In this document: positions 1-6,679 of the stretch, piece by piece
Layout of the letters: each line of letters opens with the position of its first letter
How positions within the stretch are numbered: position 1 is the stretch's first letter
NCBI GenBank assembly: GCA_021826525.1
Contig: JAKAZU010000029.1
Coordinates: 1 to 10,058, forward strand
DNA length: 10,058 nt
DNA from: Thermoplasmata archaeon
Lineage (GTDB): Archaea > Thermoplasmatota > Thermoplasmata > UBA184
Reading direction: 5' to 3'
Translations under genes and position numbers: made by a program
Notes under the pieces: model-generated
Seen by the model: the letters and a program-made list of their open reading frames with translations, nothing else
Databases searched by the model: none
What the model was told of the DNA's origin: nothing

Positions 1-391
1 GTCGGGCCGCCGTCTTCTCGAGGAAGCGCGGGACCTTCCGGGGGCTGGTTTCGGCCTCGGTCCGGATCCACGTGGATCCTACCGGCGCGTCGGCGTAGTC
101 GTTCTCGACCCACGACCCCGTTTCCATAGGCCCGTCGCCGTCGATGATCTCCCACCGGAATGTTTCCGGCGGGTCGCTGGTCACCTTCCCGGTCGAATTC
201 AGGGTTTGATTTCGCGGGACCCGGAGCGTTCGCTCCAAGGCGGACTCCTTCGGTGAGGATCGCACGATGCTGTGATGCAGGACATCAGCGTGGATCTCGC
301 CGATCACGGCCGGGTCGGCATGGAGCTCGAGGAACTCCCCGGGGCGCGCCCGGGAGATCGGAACCCCGCCCGTGCCGGAACAGCGCGCCAC
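1..391 (-). CDS. SRPBCC (polyketide cyclase/dehydrase-like) protein, partial
   Basis: Only the first 130 or so codons are present; the gene runs off the left edge. The minus-strand reading is stop-free, has high third-position GC and reads like a START/SRPBCC-fold protein. It has a first strand near residues 2-12, a helix around PGEFLELHADP (17-27), then strands including SALERTLRVP (50-59) and TFRWEIIDGDGPMETGSWV (77-95). This alternation of strands with a central acidic/Gly turn is typical of ligand-binding polyketide cyclase/dehydrase or co-chaperone-type SRPBCC proteins. Such proteins bind small hydrophobic ligands in a cavity, and the ligand cannot be read here. The start is uncertain. 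I chose GTG at 391-389 because a TATA-like CTTATCT lies about 26 bases upstream, which would give a leaderless mRNA. A GTG at 490-488 in the same frame is an alternative that would add 33 residues. The gene is divergent from the ABC exporter. The family call is by pattern only. Confidence 0.62.
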   Translation of the reverse strand, partial: MARCSGTGGVPISRARPGEFLELHADPAVIGEIHADVLHHSIVRSSPKESALERTLRVPRNQTLNSTGKVTSDPPETFRWEIIDGDGPMETGSWVENDYADAPVGSTWIRTEAETSPRKVPRFLEKTAAR

Positions 392-413
392 GCTCGCCGA
401 GTTCTCAGCGGGC

Positions 414-423
414 AGATAAGCTT
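414..423 (-). promoter_or_regulatory. TATA-like box for the SRPBCC gene
   Basis: The minus strand reads AAGCTTATCT, an AT-rich island in GC-rich DNA centred about 26 bases before the GTG at 391. That distance fits archaeal transcription starting at the start codon itself. No transcript evidence is available; the call rests on position and composition. Confidence 0.35.
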
Positions 424-520
424 CCCGAAACGGTGGTCCTTCCGGGAGCGAGGCGCCCGGCGGACGGTTCGGTTGGACCCCCGAGCGCACGGCCGGTGTC
501 CATCCCCTCCTGCGTCTCCA

Positions 521-530
521 CGTTTTATCC
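521..530 (+). promoter_or_regulatory. TATA-like box for the ABC exporter operon
   Basis: CGTTTTATCC is centred about 31 bases upstream of the ATG at 557, which would give a leader of roughly five bases. It is the only AT-rich stretch close to the gene, and no Shine-Dalgarno site precedes the ATG. The same box read on the other strand (ATAAAA) could in principle also drive the divergent SRPBCC gene. Confidence 0.45.
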
Positions 531-556
531 TCACATGCTACGCGTCCCTCGACCCG

Positions 557-1558
557 ATGTCCGACGCGATCGTCTGCGAGAACCTGGTCAAGGTGTACGG
601 CGACGTCATCCGCGCGGTGGACGGGGTCTCGCTCAACGTTCCCGAAGGCGAAGCGTTCGGACTGCTCGGACCCAACGGGGCCGGCAAGACGACCATGGTC
701 TCCATCCTGACGACCCTCGTGCGGCCCACGTCGGGACGGGCCATCGTCGACGGCCTGGACGTGGCGAAGCACCCCGAGGAGGTCCGCCGGCGGATCGGCC
801 TCGCCTTCCAGGTCTCGACGGCGGACGGGGAACTCACCGGTCGGGAGAACCTCGAGGTGGCCGCGGGGCTTCAGGGAATCCGGGCGCCCGAGGCACGTCG
901 CCGGATCCGGGAGCTGCTCGATCAGATGCAGCTCGCTCCCGCCGCGGACCGTCTGGTGAAGGGTTATTCCGGCGGGATGCGTCGTCGGCTCGAGCTCGCG
1001 GTCGGCGTCGTGCACTCCCCGAAGATCCTCTTCCTGGACGAACCGACCCTGGGTCTCGACCCGCAGGGACGCGCGGGGTTCTGGGACTACATTCGTCACT
1101 TGAGGAAGGACACCGGGGTCACGCTGTTCTTGACCACCCACTACCTGGAGGAGGCCGACCAGCTCTGTGAACGGCTCGCGATCGTTGATCACGGGAAGAT
1201 CGTGGCGACCGGTCGGCCGGACGAGCTCAAGCAGCGCACCGGAGGCGACACGGTCGTGGTCAAGCCGAGCAAGGGCGAGGATCTCACGCCGATCCTCTCG
1301 GCGGTCCCGGGGGCGCTCGCGGTTCAAGTGATCGCCGGAGCGTACCGAGTCAAGTGCGATCGCGGAGAAGCGATGGTCCCCCTGATCGTGACGGCCTGCG
1401 ACCGGGCGGGGGTCGAGATCGTGAGCGTGGAGATCCGCAAGCCCAGCCTGGACGAGGTCTTCCTCGAACTCACCGGACGGGAGTACCGCGAGGAGGGTAC
1501 CGAGCACAGCGGGTGGGCGTCGGAGCGGATGGGCCAGATGCGCGGGGGTCGTCCGTAA
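557..1558 (+). CDS. ABC exporter ATP-binding protein (DrrA/CcmA-type)
   Basis: This 333-residue ATPase powers an ABC-2 type exporter at the cytoplasmic membrane. All nucleotide-binding motifs are intact. Walker A GPNGAGKTT is at 38-46, the Q-loop glutamine at 85, the signature YSGGM at 137-141, Walker B ILFLDEP at 157-163 with catalytic Glu162, and the H-loop histidine at 195 in TTHYLEEAD. After the ATPase core, from about residue 228, comes the C-terminal accessory domain common in the DrrA/NatA group (DUF4162-like), ending near SLDEVFLELTGRE. A stop-free extension upstream to base 272 is rejected because it is Arg/Pro-rich and lies before the promoter. The ATG at 557 begins right at the conserved N-terminus. 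The stop codon TAA shares its last A with the ATG of the permease gene, so the two are surely co-translated. The substrate is unknown; relatives export antibiotics, lipids or polysaccharide precursors. Confidence 0.95.
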   Translation: MSDAIVCENLVKVYGDVIRAVDGVSLNVPEGEAFGLLGPNGAGKTTMVSILTTLVRPTSGRAIVDGLDVAKHPEEVRRRIGLAFQVSTADGELTGRENLEVAAGLQGIRAPEARRRIRELLDQMQLAPAADRLVKGYSGGMRRRLELAVGVVHSPKILFLDEPTLGLDPQGRAGFWDYIRHLRKDTGVTLFLTTHYLEEADQLCERLAIVDHGKIVATGRPDELKQRTGGDTVVVKPSKGEDLTPILSAVPGALAVQVIAGAYRVKCDRGEAMVPLIVTACDRAGVEIVSVEIRKPSLDEVFLELTGREYREEGTEHSGWASERMGQMRGGRP

Positions 1559-2361
1559 TGCTACGCGAGCTCGGGGCCCTGCTGCGCCGGGAGTGGCTCC
1601 GGTACATCCGGACCCCGGTATGGATCATCTCCAGCCTGCTCGTTCCGGTCCTCTACTTGATCCTCTTCGGGCAGGGATTCAACTACCCCGGCGGACCGGC
1701 GCAATACCTCGGCGCTCCGAACTACATCTCGTACTTCGCCGCGGGCATGGTCGGATTCGTCGCGCTGACAATGTCTCTGTTCTCCGGGGCGAACGTCATC
1801 TTCGACAAGGGGCTCGGCATCGTCAAGCGCCAGGCCGCAACCCCCGCTCCCCGGTCGGTGATCTTCCTCTCGCCGCTGATCTTCCGCTCCCTGATCGCGC
1901 TCGTGCCGGCGTTCCTCGTACTCGGTCTCGCGGTCCTGCTCGCGCACATTCCCGGCTTCGTGGGCCTGACCGTCACGGGATCGGTCGGGGGTCTCGGGGG
2001 GTTCGAGATCGTGATCGCCGTCCTCGTGCTGGCCCTGATGTTCAACGCGCTCTTCCTCGCCTTCGGGTTCGCGCTCGAGAGCCCGCAGTCGTACTTCGGA
2101 ATCGTGAACCTGTTGAACCTCCCGATTCTCTTCACGTCGAACGCGCTCTATCCCCCGGGGGTCGGTCCGGACTGGCTCCATCAGATCGCGGAGTACAACC
2201 CGGTCTCCCTCTGCGTCAACGTCCTGCGCGAGAACCTCTTCGGTTCGAGCTCGTACTACCCGTACATTCCTGAGGTCTACCTGCTGGCCCTGCTCGCATG
2301 GGCCGCCGCGTTCATCTCGCTCGCCGTCGTGCTCGGGCGGCGCGCGCTCCGCACGCCGTAG
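1558..2361 (+). CDS. ABC-2 type exporter permease (DrrB-like)
   Basis: This 267-residue membrane subunit is the partner of the ATPase just upstream (one-base overlap, TAATG). The short N-terminal segment MLRELGALLRREWLRYIRTP is the amphipathic elbow helix seen in ABC-2 permeases. About six membrane helices follow, roughly at residues 22-41, 58-80, 102-123, 140-165, 180-197 and 237-258. Near residue 200 it has the family's characteristic loop before the last helix, ALYPPGVGPDWLHQIAEYNP, matching the usual pattern of a proline-rich strand, a PxWL and then a conserved NP. Length is normal for the DrrB/NodJ group. The protein should form a homodimer with two ATPase subunits and move a hydrophobic compound outward. 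It converges on the LysE-like gene with a 9-base gap. Confidence 0.93.
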   Translation: MLRELGALLRREWLRYIRTPVWIISSLLVPVLYLILFGQGFNYPGGPAQYLGAPNYISYFAAGMVGFVALTMSLFSGANVIFDKGLGIVKRQAATPAPRSVIFLSPLIFRSLIALVPAFLVLGLAVLLAHIPGFVGLTVTGSVGGLGGFEIVIAVLVLALMFNALFLAFGFALESPQSYFGIVNLLNLPILFTSNALYPPGVGPDWLHQIAEYNPVSLCVNVLRENLFGSSSYYPYIPEVYLLALLAWAAAFISLAVVLGRRALRTP

Positions 2362-2370
2362 GCGACGGGC

Positions 2371-2955
2371 TTAGACCCCACCTACCGCGAGGAGTACGAA
2401 GTAGCCGCCGAACGCGAAGATCAGGGCCGCCGAGCCCCAGATGATCCATCGGCGGGCCGATGGGTACTGGCCGGCGCCCTGGTGGACGAGGAGTGTGAAC
2501 CCGAGCACGTAGATCCCGATCGCCCCGAAGAGTCCGGCGAACAGGAGCGCCCCCCCGGCGTAGGCGAACGCGAGCCCGGCACTAAACCACCAAAGAATCT
2601 GGAACGGGTTGCCCAGCCCCAGGCCGAAGCCCTGCAAGTACACCTGCCAACCCGGCCGGTCGAACGGCGCCGCGCTCTCGTGAGAGCGCAGGATGAGCAG
2701 TCCGAACCCGACCATCACGGCAGCGCCTAGGACGTAGACGTACCGAACGTAGGCGCCCAGGTTGATGGTGGAGCTGAGCCCGAAGACGATCGCGGCGAGC
2801 ACACCGTCGGCGCTCAGCGCGCCGATGCCCGCGAGGAATCCCCGCTTCCGCGAGTGGACCGCGACGGACATGATGAACGCCGTCATTGGACCGGGGGGAG
2901 CCGCCAGCGAGATACCGAGCACGATCCCAAGCAGGATCGGGGCGAGCGCGTTCAT
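2371..2955 (-). CDS. LysE/RhtB-family amino acid (or small solute) exporter
   Basis: This is a 194-residue integral membrane protein with about six hydrophobic helices. The N-terminal part has the LysE/RhtB hallmark: a glycine-rich first helix followed by AAPPGPMTAF (residues 19-28), with the conserved PGP motif, then a basic loop SRKRGF (35-40). The second half carries GLGNPFQILWW (113-123), matching the conserved NP motif at the start of the second repeat. Proteins of this family export amino acids such as lysine, homoserine or threonine and related small molecules; the substrate cannot be deduced. The ATG at 2955 gives the expected N-terminus. No good Shine-Dalgarno site or nearby TATA is visible. 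The nearest AT-rich stretch, around 3085-3095, would imply a leader of over 100 bases. The gene is isolated, between the exporter permease (convergent) and the zinc-ribbon gene (divergent). Confidence 0.88.
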   Translation of the reverse strand: MNALAPILLGIVLGISLAAPPGPMTAFIMSVAVHSRKRGFLAGIGALSADGVLAAIVFGLSSTINLGAYVRYVYVLGAAVMVGFGLLILRSHESAAPFDRPGWQVYLQGFGLGLGNPFQILWWFSAGLAFAYAGGALLFAGLFGAIGIYVLGFTLLVHQGAGQYPSARRWIIWGSAALIFAFGGYFVLLAVGGV

Positions 2956-3084
2956 CTCGAACGAGACCCGCGGCTCCTCGGGGCCGCTCGGGCCGGCATG
3001 GGCTCTTCGGCTGGCGCGTCAGCCTGTAGCATGCGCCTTCCTCGGGCCCGGAACGGTTGCGTCGGGCCCACCGACCACGGACGC

Positions 3085-3095
3085 TCTAGATAATG
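3085..3095 (+). promoter_or_regulatory. TATA-like box for the zinc-ribbon gene
   Basis: TCTAGATAATG is the only AT-rich stretch in the 173-base gap between the LysE-like gene and the zinc-ribbon gene. It is centred about 38 bases before the ATG at 3129, so the leader would be about 10-14 bases. The stretch is also AT-rich on the minus strand and might serve the LysE-like gene. The remainder of this gap shows nothing else I can name. Confidence 0.4.
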
Positions 3096-3128
3096 AGGGG
3101 CGTCGGCTGACGCTCCGTAGGTAGTATC

Positions 3129-3866
3129 ATGACCCAGACATGCCCGGACTGCGGAACCCCGGTAGAATACGTCGAGCGAGCGGCTCAGGTGCTGACGGGC
3201 AGTTGCGCGGAGTGCGGCCACACCTTCACCATCCTCCAGGCCCCCGGAGGCGACGCTTCGAATCTGCCCGCCCGCGGCTCCAGGGTGGCCCAGAGCCCGG
3301 ATACCGAGGAGGGCTCCGAGATCGGAGGGGATCGCCCGAAGTGCGAAGACTGCGGCTCAACGCTGTCCTTTCGCGTAACCGGGGGCGGAGGGGTGGAAGG
3401 GATATGCCCCGGCTGCCAATCGAAATTTGGTTACCTCCGTGCCGGCGGAGAGCTGGAGGGCCCTCCCCGGATGCGCGCCCCGCGGGGACGCCCATCGCCC
3501 GGACGAGACTCCGACTTTGGGGCGCCGCGCACCCGGCCGTGCCGGGAGTGCGGCGGGCCGCTCCGATTCTCCACGAACCCGGACGGGACGGTCGCGGGGG
3601 AGTGCGGCTCCTGCGGAAACAAGTTCACCCTGCCGCCACGGCGGGACGACGAGGGCGGACGCGGCGAGCGGGGCGGCGGAAGGCCGTTCAATCGTGGCTT
3701 CGCTCCGCGCTCCGGCGGCCGAAGCGGGGGCCGGTATCCTCCGGGCGGCGGGCGTGGCGGTCCCCGCCGGTTTGACGCTGCGCGGGGTCCGCCCCGCGGA
3801 CGCTACGGGGATAGCGGGGACGACCGCGATGACTACCGCAAGCGGCGGCGCCCCTCGCGCGACTGA
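3129..3866 (+). CDS. Triple zinc-ribbon protein with Arg/Gly-rich tail, function unknown
   Basis: This 245-residue soluble protein has three four-cysteine zinc ribbons. Cysteines lie at 5, 8, 26, 29; at 72, 75, 93, 96; and at 138, 141, 159, 162. Each ribbon has exactly the same spacing, C-x2-C-x17-C-x2-C, and similar strands (a hydrophobic strand, a short Gly turn, then G-x-C-xx-C followed by an aromatic strand such as HTFTIL, SKFGYL, NKFTLP). The ribbons are joined by disordered linkers rich in Pro, Gly and Arg. From about residue 170 the protein is a low-complexity RG/RGG-like tail ending in alternating Asp and Arg with the basic cluster KRRRPSRD. Zinc ribbons bind nucleic acid or protein, and RGG tails in other proteins bind RNA; the combination suggests a nucleic-acid-associated role, but this is inference. 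The start ATG has a TATA-like box 38 bases upstream. I do not recognise a named family. Confidence 0.85.
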   Translation: MTQTCPDCGTPVEYVERAAQVLTGSCAECGHTFTILQAPGGDASNLPARGSRVAQSPDTEEGSEIGGDRPKCEDCGSTLSFRVTGGGGVEGICPGCQSKFGYLRAGGELEGPPRMRAPRGRPSPGRDSDFGAPRTRPCRECGGPLRFSTNPDGTVAGECGSCGNKFTLPPRRDDEGGRGERGGGRPFNRGFAPRSGGRSGGRYPPGGGRGGPRRFDAARGPPRGRYGDSGDDRDDYRKRRRPSRD

Positions 3867-3897
3867 GGGCGGATCGGGCCGAAGCGGGCCAGCCGGC

Positions 3898-3905
3898 GAT
3901 ATATC
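3898..3905 (+). promoter_or_regulatory. TATA box giving a leaderless CBS-protein mRNA
   Basis: GATATATC stands out in very GC-rich sequence and is centred 25 bases before the ATG at 3927. Archaeal transcription normally starts 24-28 bases downstream of the TATA centre, which puts the first base of the mRNA at or next to the A of the start codon. No Shine-Dalgarno site precedes the ATG, in agreement with a leaderless message. Confidence 0.6.
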
Positions 3906-3926
3906 ACGCCGCGCGGTGCGGCGGCC

Positions 3927-4370
3927 ATGGGGTTGAAGGCGAAGGACATCATGGATCCACATGTCCTCACCGTCGAGGTCGGTACCGACGTCTTGTCGTG
4001 CGCGAAGCTGTTGGCGACGAGCGACCAGCGCTCGGCCATCCTGGGCACCGGCACGCTGCCGATCCGCGGGATCGTGACGGAGTGGGACATCGTAGAGAAG
4101 GTCGTGGCCGTCGGCCGGGACCCGGCGAGCGTCCGCGTGGAGGAGATCGCATCGTTCCCCGTGGAGACGTGCCCGGTCGATCTGCCGACGGATGAGGTGG
4201 TCGCCCGCATGGCGCAGCGAGAGATCCGGCGCATGGTCGTTTGCCACGGGGACCGGGTCGTCGGGATCATCACACCCCGGTGCGTGATGTCGAGCTTCCG
4301 CAAGTACATCGATCAGCTCACCGCCGAGATCGCCGGCTACGGCGCCAGCGAAATGCCGACCGGCAACTGA
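3927..4370 (+). CDS. CBS-domain pair protein
   Basis: This 147-residue protein consists of two CBS motifs that fold together as one Bateman module. The first spans about residues 5-62 and contains KDIMDP (5-10) and the closing GIVTEWDIVEKV (48-59). The second spans about 70-128, with VVCHGDRVVGIITPRCV (104-120). Bateman modules bind adenosine nucleotides (AMP, ATP), S-adenosylmethionine or related ligands in the cleft between the two motifs, and so act as energy or metabolite sensors. No enzymatic or DNA-binding domain is attached, so it probably regulates another protein by contact or binds ligand as a stand-alone dimer. It starts 60 bases after the zinc-ribbon gene but has its own strong TATA box. 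It may also lead transcription into the MFS gene 97 bases downstream, although a hairpin lies between them. Confidence 0.92.
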   Translation: MGLKAKDIMDPHVLTVEVGTDVLSCAKLLATSDQRSAILGTGTLPIRGIVTEWDIVEKVVAVGRDPASVRVEEIASFPVETCPVDLPTDEVVARMAQREIRRMVVCHGDRVVGIITPRCVMSSFRKYIDQLTAEIAGYGASEMPTGN

Positions 4371-4405
4371 GGGCGGTCGTCCGGCCCGTGGTCCGGCGCT
4401 CCGTG

Positions 4406-4438
4406 GGCTTCCCGTCGCGTCGCGCGACCGGGGAAGCC
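4406..4438 (+). other. Strong inverted repeat (14-bp stem) before the MFS gene
   Basis: Bases 4406-4419 pair with 4423-4438. Eight pairs (GGCTTCCC with GGGAAGCC) are followed by six more pairs (GTCGCG with CGCGAC), interrupted only by a two-base bulge (4429-4430), with a three-base loop TCG. It sits 35 bases after the CBS stop and 29 bases before the MFS start. No T-run follows, so a classic intrinsic terminator is not supported. It may be an operator or an mRNA structure controlling translation of the exporter. Confidence 0.5.
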
Positions 4439-4457
4439 GATCCTGCCCGCCGCCCCT

Positions 4458-4464
4458 GAGGAGG
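4458..4464 (+). promoter_or_regulatory. Strong Shine-Dalgarno site of the first MFS gene
   Basis: GAGGAGG lies three bases before the ATG at 4468, pairing well with the anti-Shine-Dalgarno end of 16S rRNA. It fixes the start and contrasts with the leaderless arrangement of the CBS gene. No TATA box is evident between 4371 and 4457, so this gene is probably transcribed from upstream. Confidence 0.6.
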
Positions 4465-4467
4465 ACG

Positions 4468-5916
4468 ATGGAATACAAGTGGCGGGTCCTCTCCAACACG
4501 ACCGTCGCGACACTGATGGCGGCGCTCGACACCAATATCGTGCTGATCGCGCTACCGACGATCGGCCGCCAGCTCCCCGACACGAGCGCGACCAGTCTGC
4601 TGTGGATCCTGCTCGGCTACTCGCTCGTTACCGCCGTGGTCCTGCTGAACTTCGGGCGCCTCTCCGACATGTTCGGGCGAGTGCGGCTGTACGTTCTCGG
4701 ATTCGCCATCTTCACGATCGGCTCGCTGCTGTGCGGGTTCTCCCAGACCGGGTCCGAGCTCGTGGCATTCCGGATGGTCCAGGCGATCGGCGCCGGCTTC
4801 CTGTTCTCGAACTCGGCCGCGATCATCACGGATGCCTTTCCCCCGAACGAGCGGGGTCGCGCGCTCGGGATCAACCAGGTTTCCATCGTCGTCGGGTCCG
4901 TCATGGGGCTGGTCCTCGGGGGAATCATCACGACGACCATCGGTTGGCAGTGGATCTTCTTCGTCAACGTCCCGATCGGGGCGTTCGCGACGATCCGCGC
5001 CCATTACGATCTGAGAGAGCTGCAGAAGCCCCAGCGCGAGCAGCCGATCGACTGGGTAGGCAATGTGGTGTTCGCCGCGGGTCTCGGTCTCGTGCTCGTC
5101 GCGATGACGTTCGGCGCGCTCGGACAGTGGACGGGCCTCGAGGCCGGGGCCGGCCTCGTGGGCGGCGGTGCGCTGATCGCGATGTTCATCCTCATCGAGC
5201 GCCGGGAGCGGTTCCCGATGTTAGATCTCTCGCTGTTCCGCAACCGTGAGTTCACCGAGACGGGGCTGGCCACATTCCTGAACGCGCTGGGCCGCGGGGC
5301 GTTCATCTTCGTCATGGTGTTCTATCTCCAAGGGCCCCCCACCTACCTCAGCCCCCTCACCGCCGGACTGTTCCTGATCCCGGTCTCGGCTTCCCTCGCG
5401 ATCATGGGGCCGCTGAGCGGCATCTTCTCCGACCGGTATGGCCGTAGGTGGTTCACGGTCACGGGCCTCGCGCTCAGCGGCGGCGCCTTCCTTTGGCTCG
5501 CGGCGATCCCATCGGCCGCACCGTTCGCGCTTCTCCTCGGGCCGTTCGTCCTGCTGGGAGCCGGAATGGGTCTGTTCGCCTCCCCGAACCGGGCGGCCAT
5601 GATGAGCGCCGTTCCTCCCGAGAGGCGCGGGGTCGCTTCGGGGGTCGGGACCACCCTCATGAACACGGGCGCGACGATCGGTCTCGGTCTGACCCTTGCC
5701 ATCATGTCCACGGCGCTGCCGATATCCGCCCTCGAGTCGATCTTGCTCGGGTCCCAGACCTCCTCCGGACCGAACGAAGCGGCCCAGTTCCTTGCCGGGA
5801 TCCACACGGTCTTCTTCGTCTCGGCCGCGCTCACGGGCGCGGCTCTGGTGGTCATCCTCTGGGGGAGGGGCCGTGGGACGCAGCGCTCGGGAGGCGCCAC
5901 CGACGGCTCGGCCTAG
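4468..5916 (+). CDS. MFS exporter, DHA2 (EmrB/QacA-like) 14-helix family
   Basis: This is a 482-residue multidrug-type proton antiporter predicted in the cytoplasmic membrane with 14 hydrophobic helices. In helix 1, LDTNIVLIALP (20-30) corresponds to the DHA2 motif with an acidic residue (Asp21). Motif A is GRLSDMFGR (63-71), between helices 2 and 3. Helix 4 carries the motif B arginine in FRMVQAIGAG (101-110). In helix 5, the antiporter motif C is present in weakened form (SVMGLVLGGI, 144-153), without the usual GP dipeptide. The loop after it has GWQWIFFVNVPIG (159-171), typical of DHA2 pumps. The C-terminus is a short hydrophilic tail. Relatives export cationic dyes, antibiotics or small acids; the substrate is unknown. 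The methyltransferase gene follows after 55 bases on the same strand with its own Shine-Dalgarno site, consistent with one operon. Confidence 0.93.
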   Translation: MEYKWRVLSNTTVATLMAALDTNIVLIALPTIGRQLPDTSATSLLWILLGYSLVTAVVLLNFGRLSDMFGRVRLYVLGFAIFTIGSLLCGFSQTGSELVAFRMVQAIGAGFLFSNSAAIITDAFPPNERGRALGINQVSIVVGSVMGLVLGGIITTTIGWQWIFFVNVPIGAFATIRAHYDLRELQKPQREQPIDWVGNVVFAAGLGLVLVAMTFGALGQWTGLEAGAGLVGGGALIAMFILIERRERFPMLDLSLFRNREFTETGLATFLNALGRGAFIFVMVFYLQGPPTYLSPLTAGLFLIPVSASLAIMGPLSGIFSDRYGRRWFTVTGLALSGGAFLWLAAIPSAAPFALLLGPFVLLGAGMGLFASPNRAAMMSAVPPERRGVASGVGTTLMNTGATIGLGLTLAIMSTALPISALESILLGSQTSSGPNEAAQFLAGIHTVFFVSAALTGAALVVILWGRGRGTQRSGGATDGSA

Positions 5917-5955
5917 TGGCTTGCCGAAGCCCTCATCTGGGGAACCGGTCTGATC

Positions 5956-5967
5956 GGAGGGAAGGAG
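5956..5967 (+). promoter_or_regulatory. Shine-Dalgarno site of the methyltransferase gene
   Basis: GGAGGGAAGGAG ends four bases before the GTG at 5972 and contains two overlapping anti-SD matches. It supports GTG as the true start and cotranscription with the MFS gene, since no TATA-like sequence is visible in the 55-base gap. Confidence 0.6.
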
Positions 5968-5971
5968 CGAG

Positions 5972-6646
5972 GTGAAGCGACCGGCTCAACGCCCCTCGGC
6001 GCGTCCTCCCGTCGGCCTCTCGGCACAGGCGCGCGCGCGGTGGAGAACGACGTACGAGAGAACGCCGTACCATCAACTCCCATGGTTCGATCCGGGGCCG
6101 AGCCCATCGACCCGGCTGGCCGTCTTGCAGGGATTCCTTCCGAAGGGAGGGTCGGTCCTCGACATCGGTTGCGGAGCCGGCTCGAACGTGATATTCCTCG
6201 CGAAGCAGGGATACGTGGCCCACGGGATCGATATCTCGCCCGGCGCGGTCGCCGCCGCCCGGGAGCGAGCCTCCAAGGCGAGGGTCCGCGTAGATGTTCG
6301 GGAGGGGGACGCCCTCGCCCTCCCGTTCGGCGACGGTTCGCTGGACGGAGGGATCGATCACGGATGCTTCCACACCCTCCCGATCGGGCGTCGCGCAGAG
6401 TACGCCGCCGAGGTTCATCGCGTCCTCCGGCGCGATGGAAGGTTTGTGCTGACCTGGGTCGCGCGCGAGCACACCGGGGCGCGGGGGCCCCCTCACCGCC
6501 CTTCCCTCGAGGAGGTAGCGGTCGCGTTCGAGCCAAAGTTCCTGTTCGTCCACACCGCATTCCAGGCGGAGAGCGAGGAGGCCGGACCGGCATGCTACAT
6601 GGCATTCCTATCGCGCCGATCGACGCCGCAGCCTCCTCGGATGTAG
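5972..6646 (+). CDS. Class I SAM-dependent methyltransferase, TPMT/TehB-like
   Basis: This is a 224-residue Rossmann-fold methyltransferase starting at GTG. SAM-binding motif I is VLDIGCGAGSN (62-72). The acidic residue closing strand 2 is Asp87 in HGIDIS. Motif II/III is EGDALALPFGDGSLD (111-125), and the strand-4 region is IDHGCFHTLP (128-137). This last segment, together with the tryptophan/proline-containing N-terminus (YHQLPWFDPGPSP, 33-45), resembles the thiopurine S-methyltransferase/TehB group, in which the strand reads D-R-G-x-F-H. Such enzymes methylate small toxic molecules such as tellurite, thiols or thiopurines. After residue 150 it has VLRRDGRFVLTW, the usual strand-5/6 hairpin. 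The C-terminus is basic and probably disordered. Being downstream of an efflux pump, it may modify the pump's substrate; that link is inference. It converges on the HxlR gene with a 33-base gap. Confidence 0.85.
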   Translation: MKRPAQRPSARPPVGLSAQARARWRTTYERTPYHQLPWFDPGPSPSTRLAVLQGFLPKGGSVLDIGCGAGSNVIFLAKQGYVAHGIDISPGAVAAARERASKARVRVDVREGDALALPFGDGSLDGGIDHGCFHTLPIGRRAEYAAEVHRVLRRDGRFVLTWVAREHTGARGPPHRPSLEEVAVAFEPKFLFVHTAFQAESEEAGPACYMAFLSRRSTPQPPRM

Positions 6647-6679
6647 GTCACGAGCGAATCCAGCCGCCGGGGCGATCGT

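Noticed and set aside
272..556. In-frame upstream extension of the ABC ATPase (95 extra residues)
   Set aside because: The extension is Arg/Pro-rich with no family similarity and lies antisense to the SRPBCC gene and upstream of the TATA-like box. The ATG at 557 gives the normal ATPase N-terminus.
3661..3860. GC-rich repetitive DNA considered as a repeat element
   Set aside because: The repetitiveness is explained by the Gly/Arg codons of the RG-rich tail in the zinc-ribbon protein, and no regular unit length is visible.
3357..4583. Long minus-strand open frame (408 codons) across three plus-strand genes
   Set aside because: It is Arg/Pro/Ser/Ala-rich and runs antisense to the zinc-ribbon and CBS genes, which carry clear motifs; long antisense frames are expected in GC-rich DNA.
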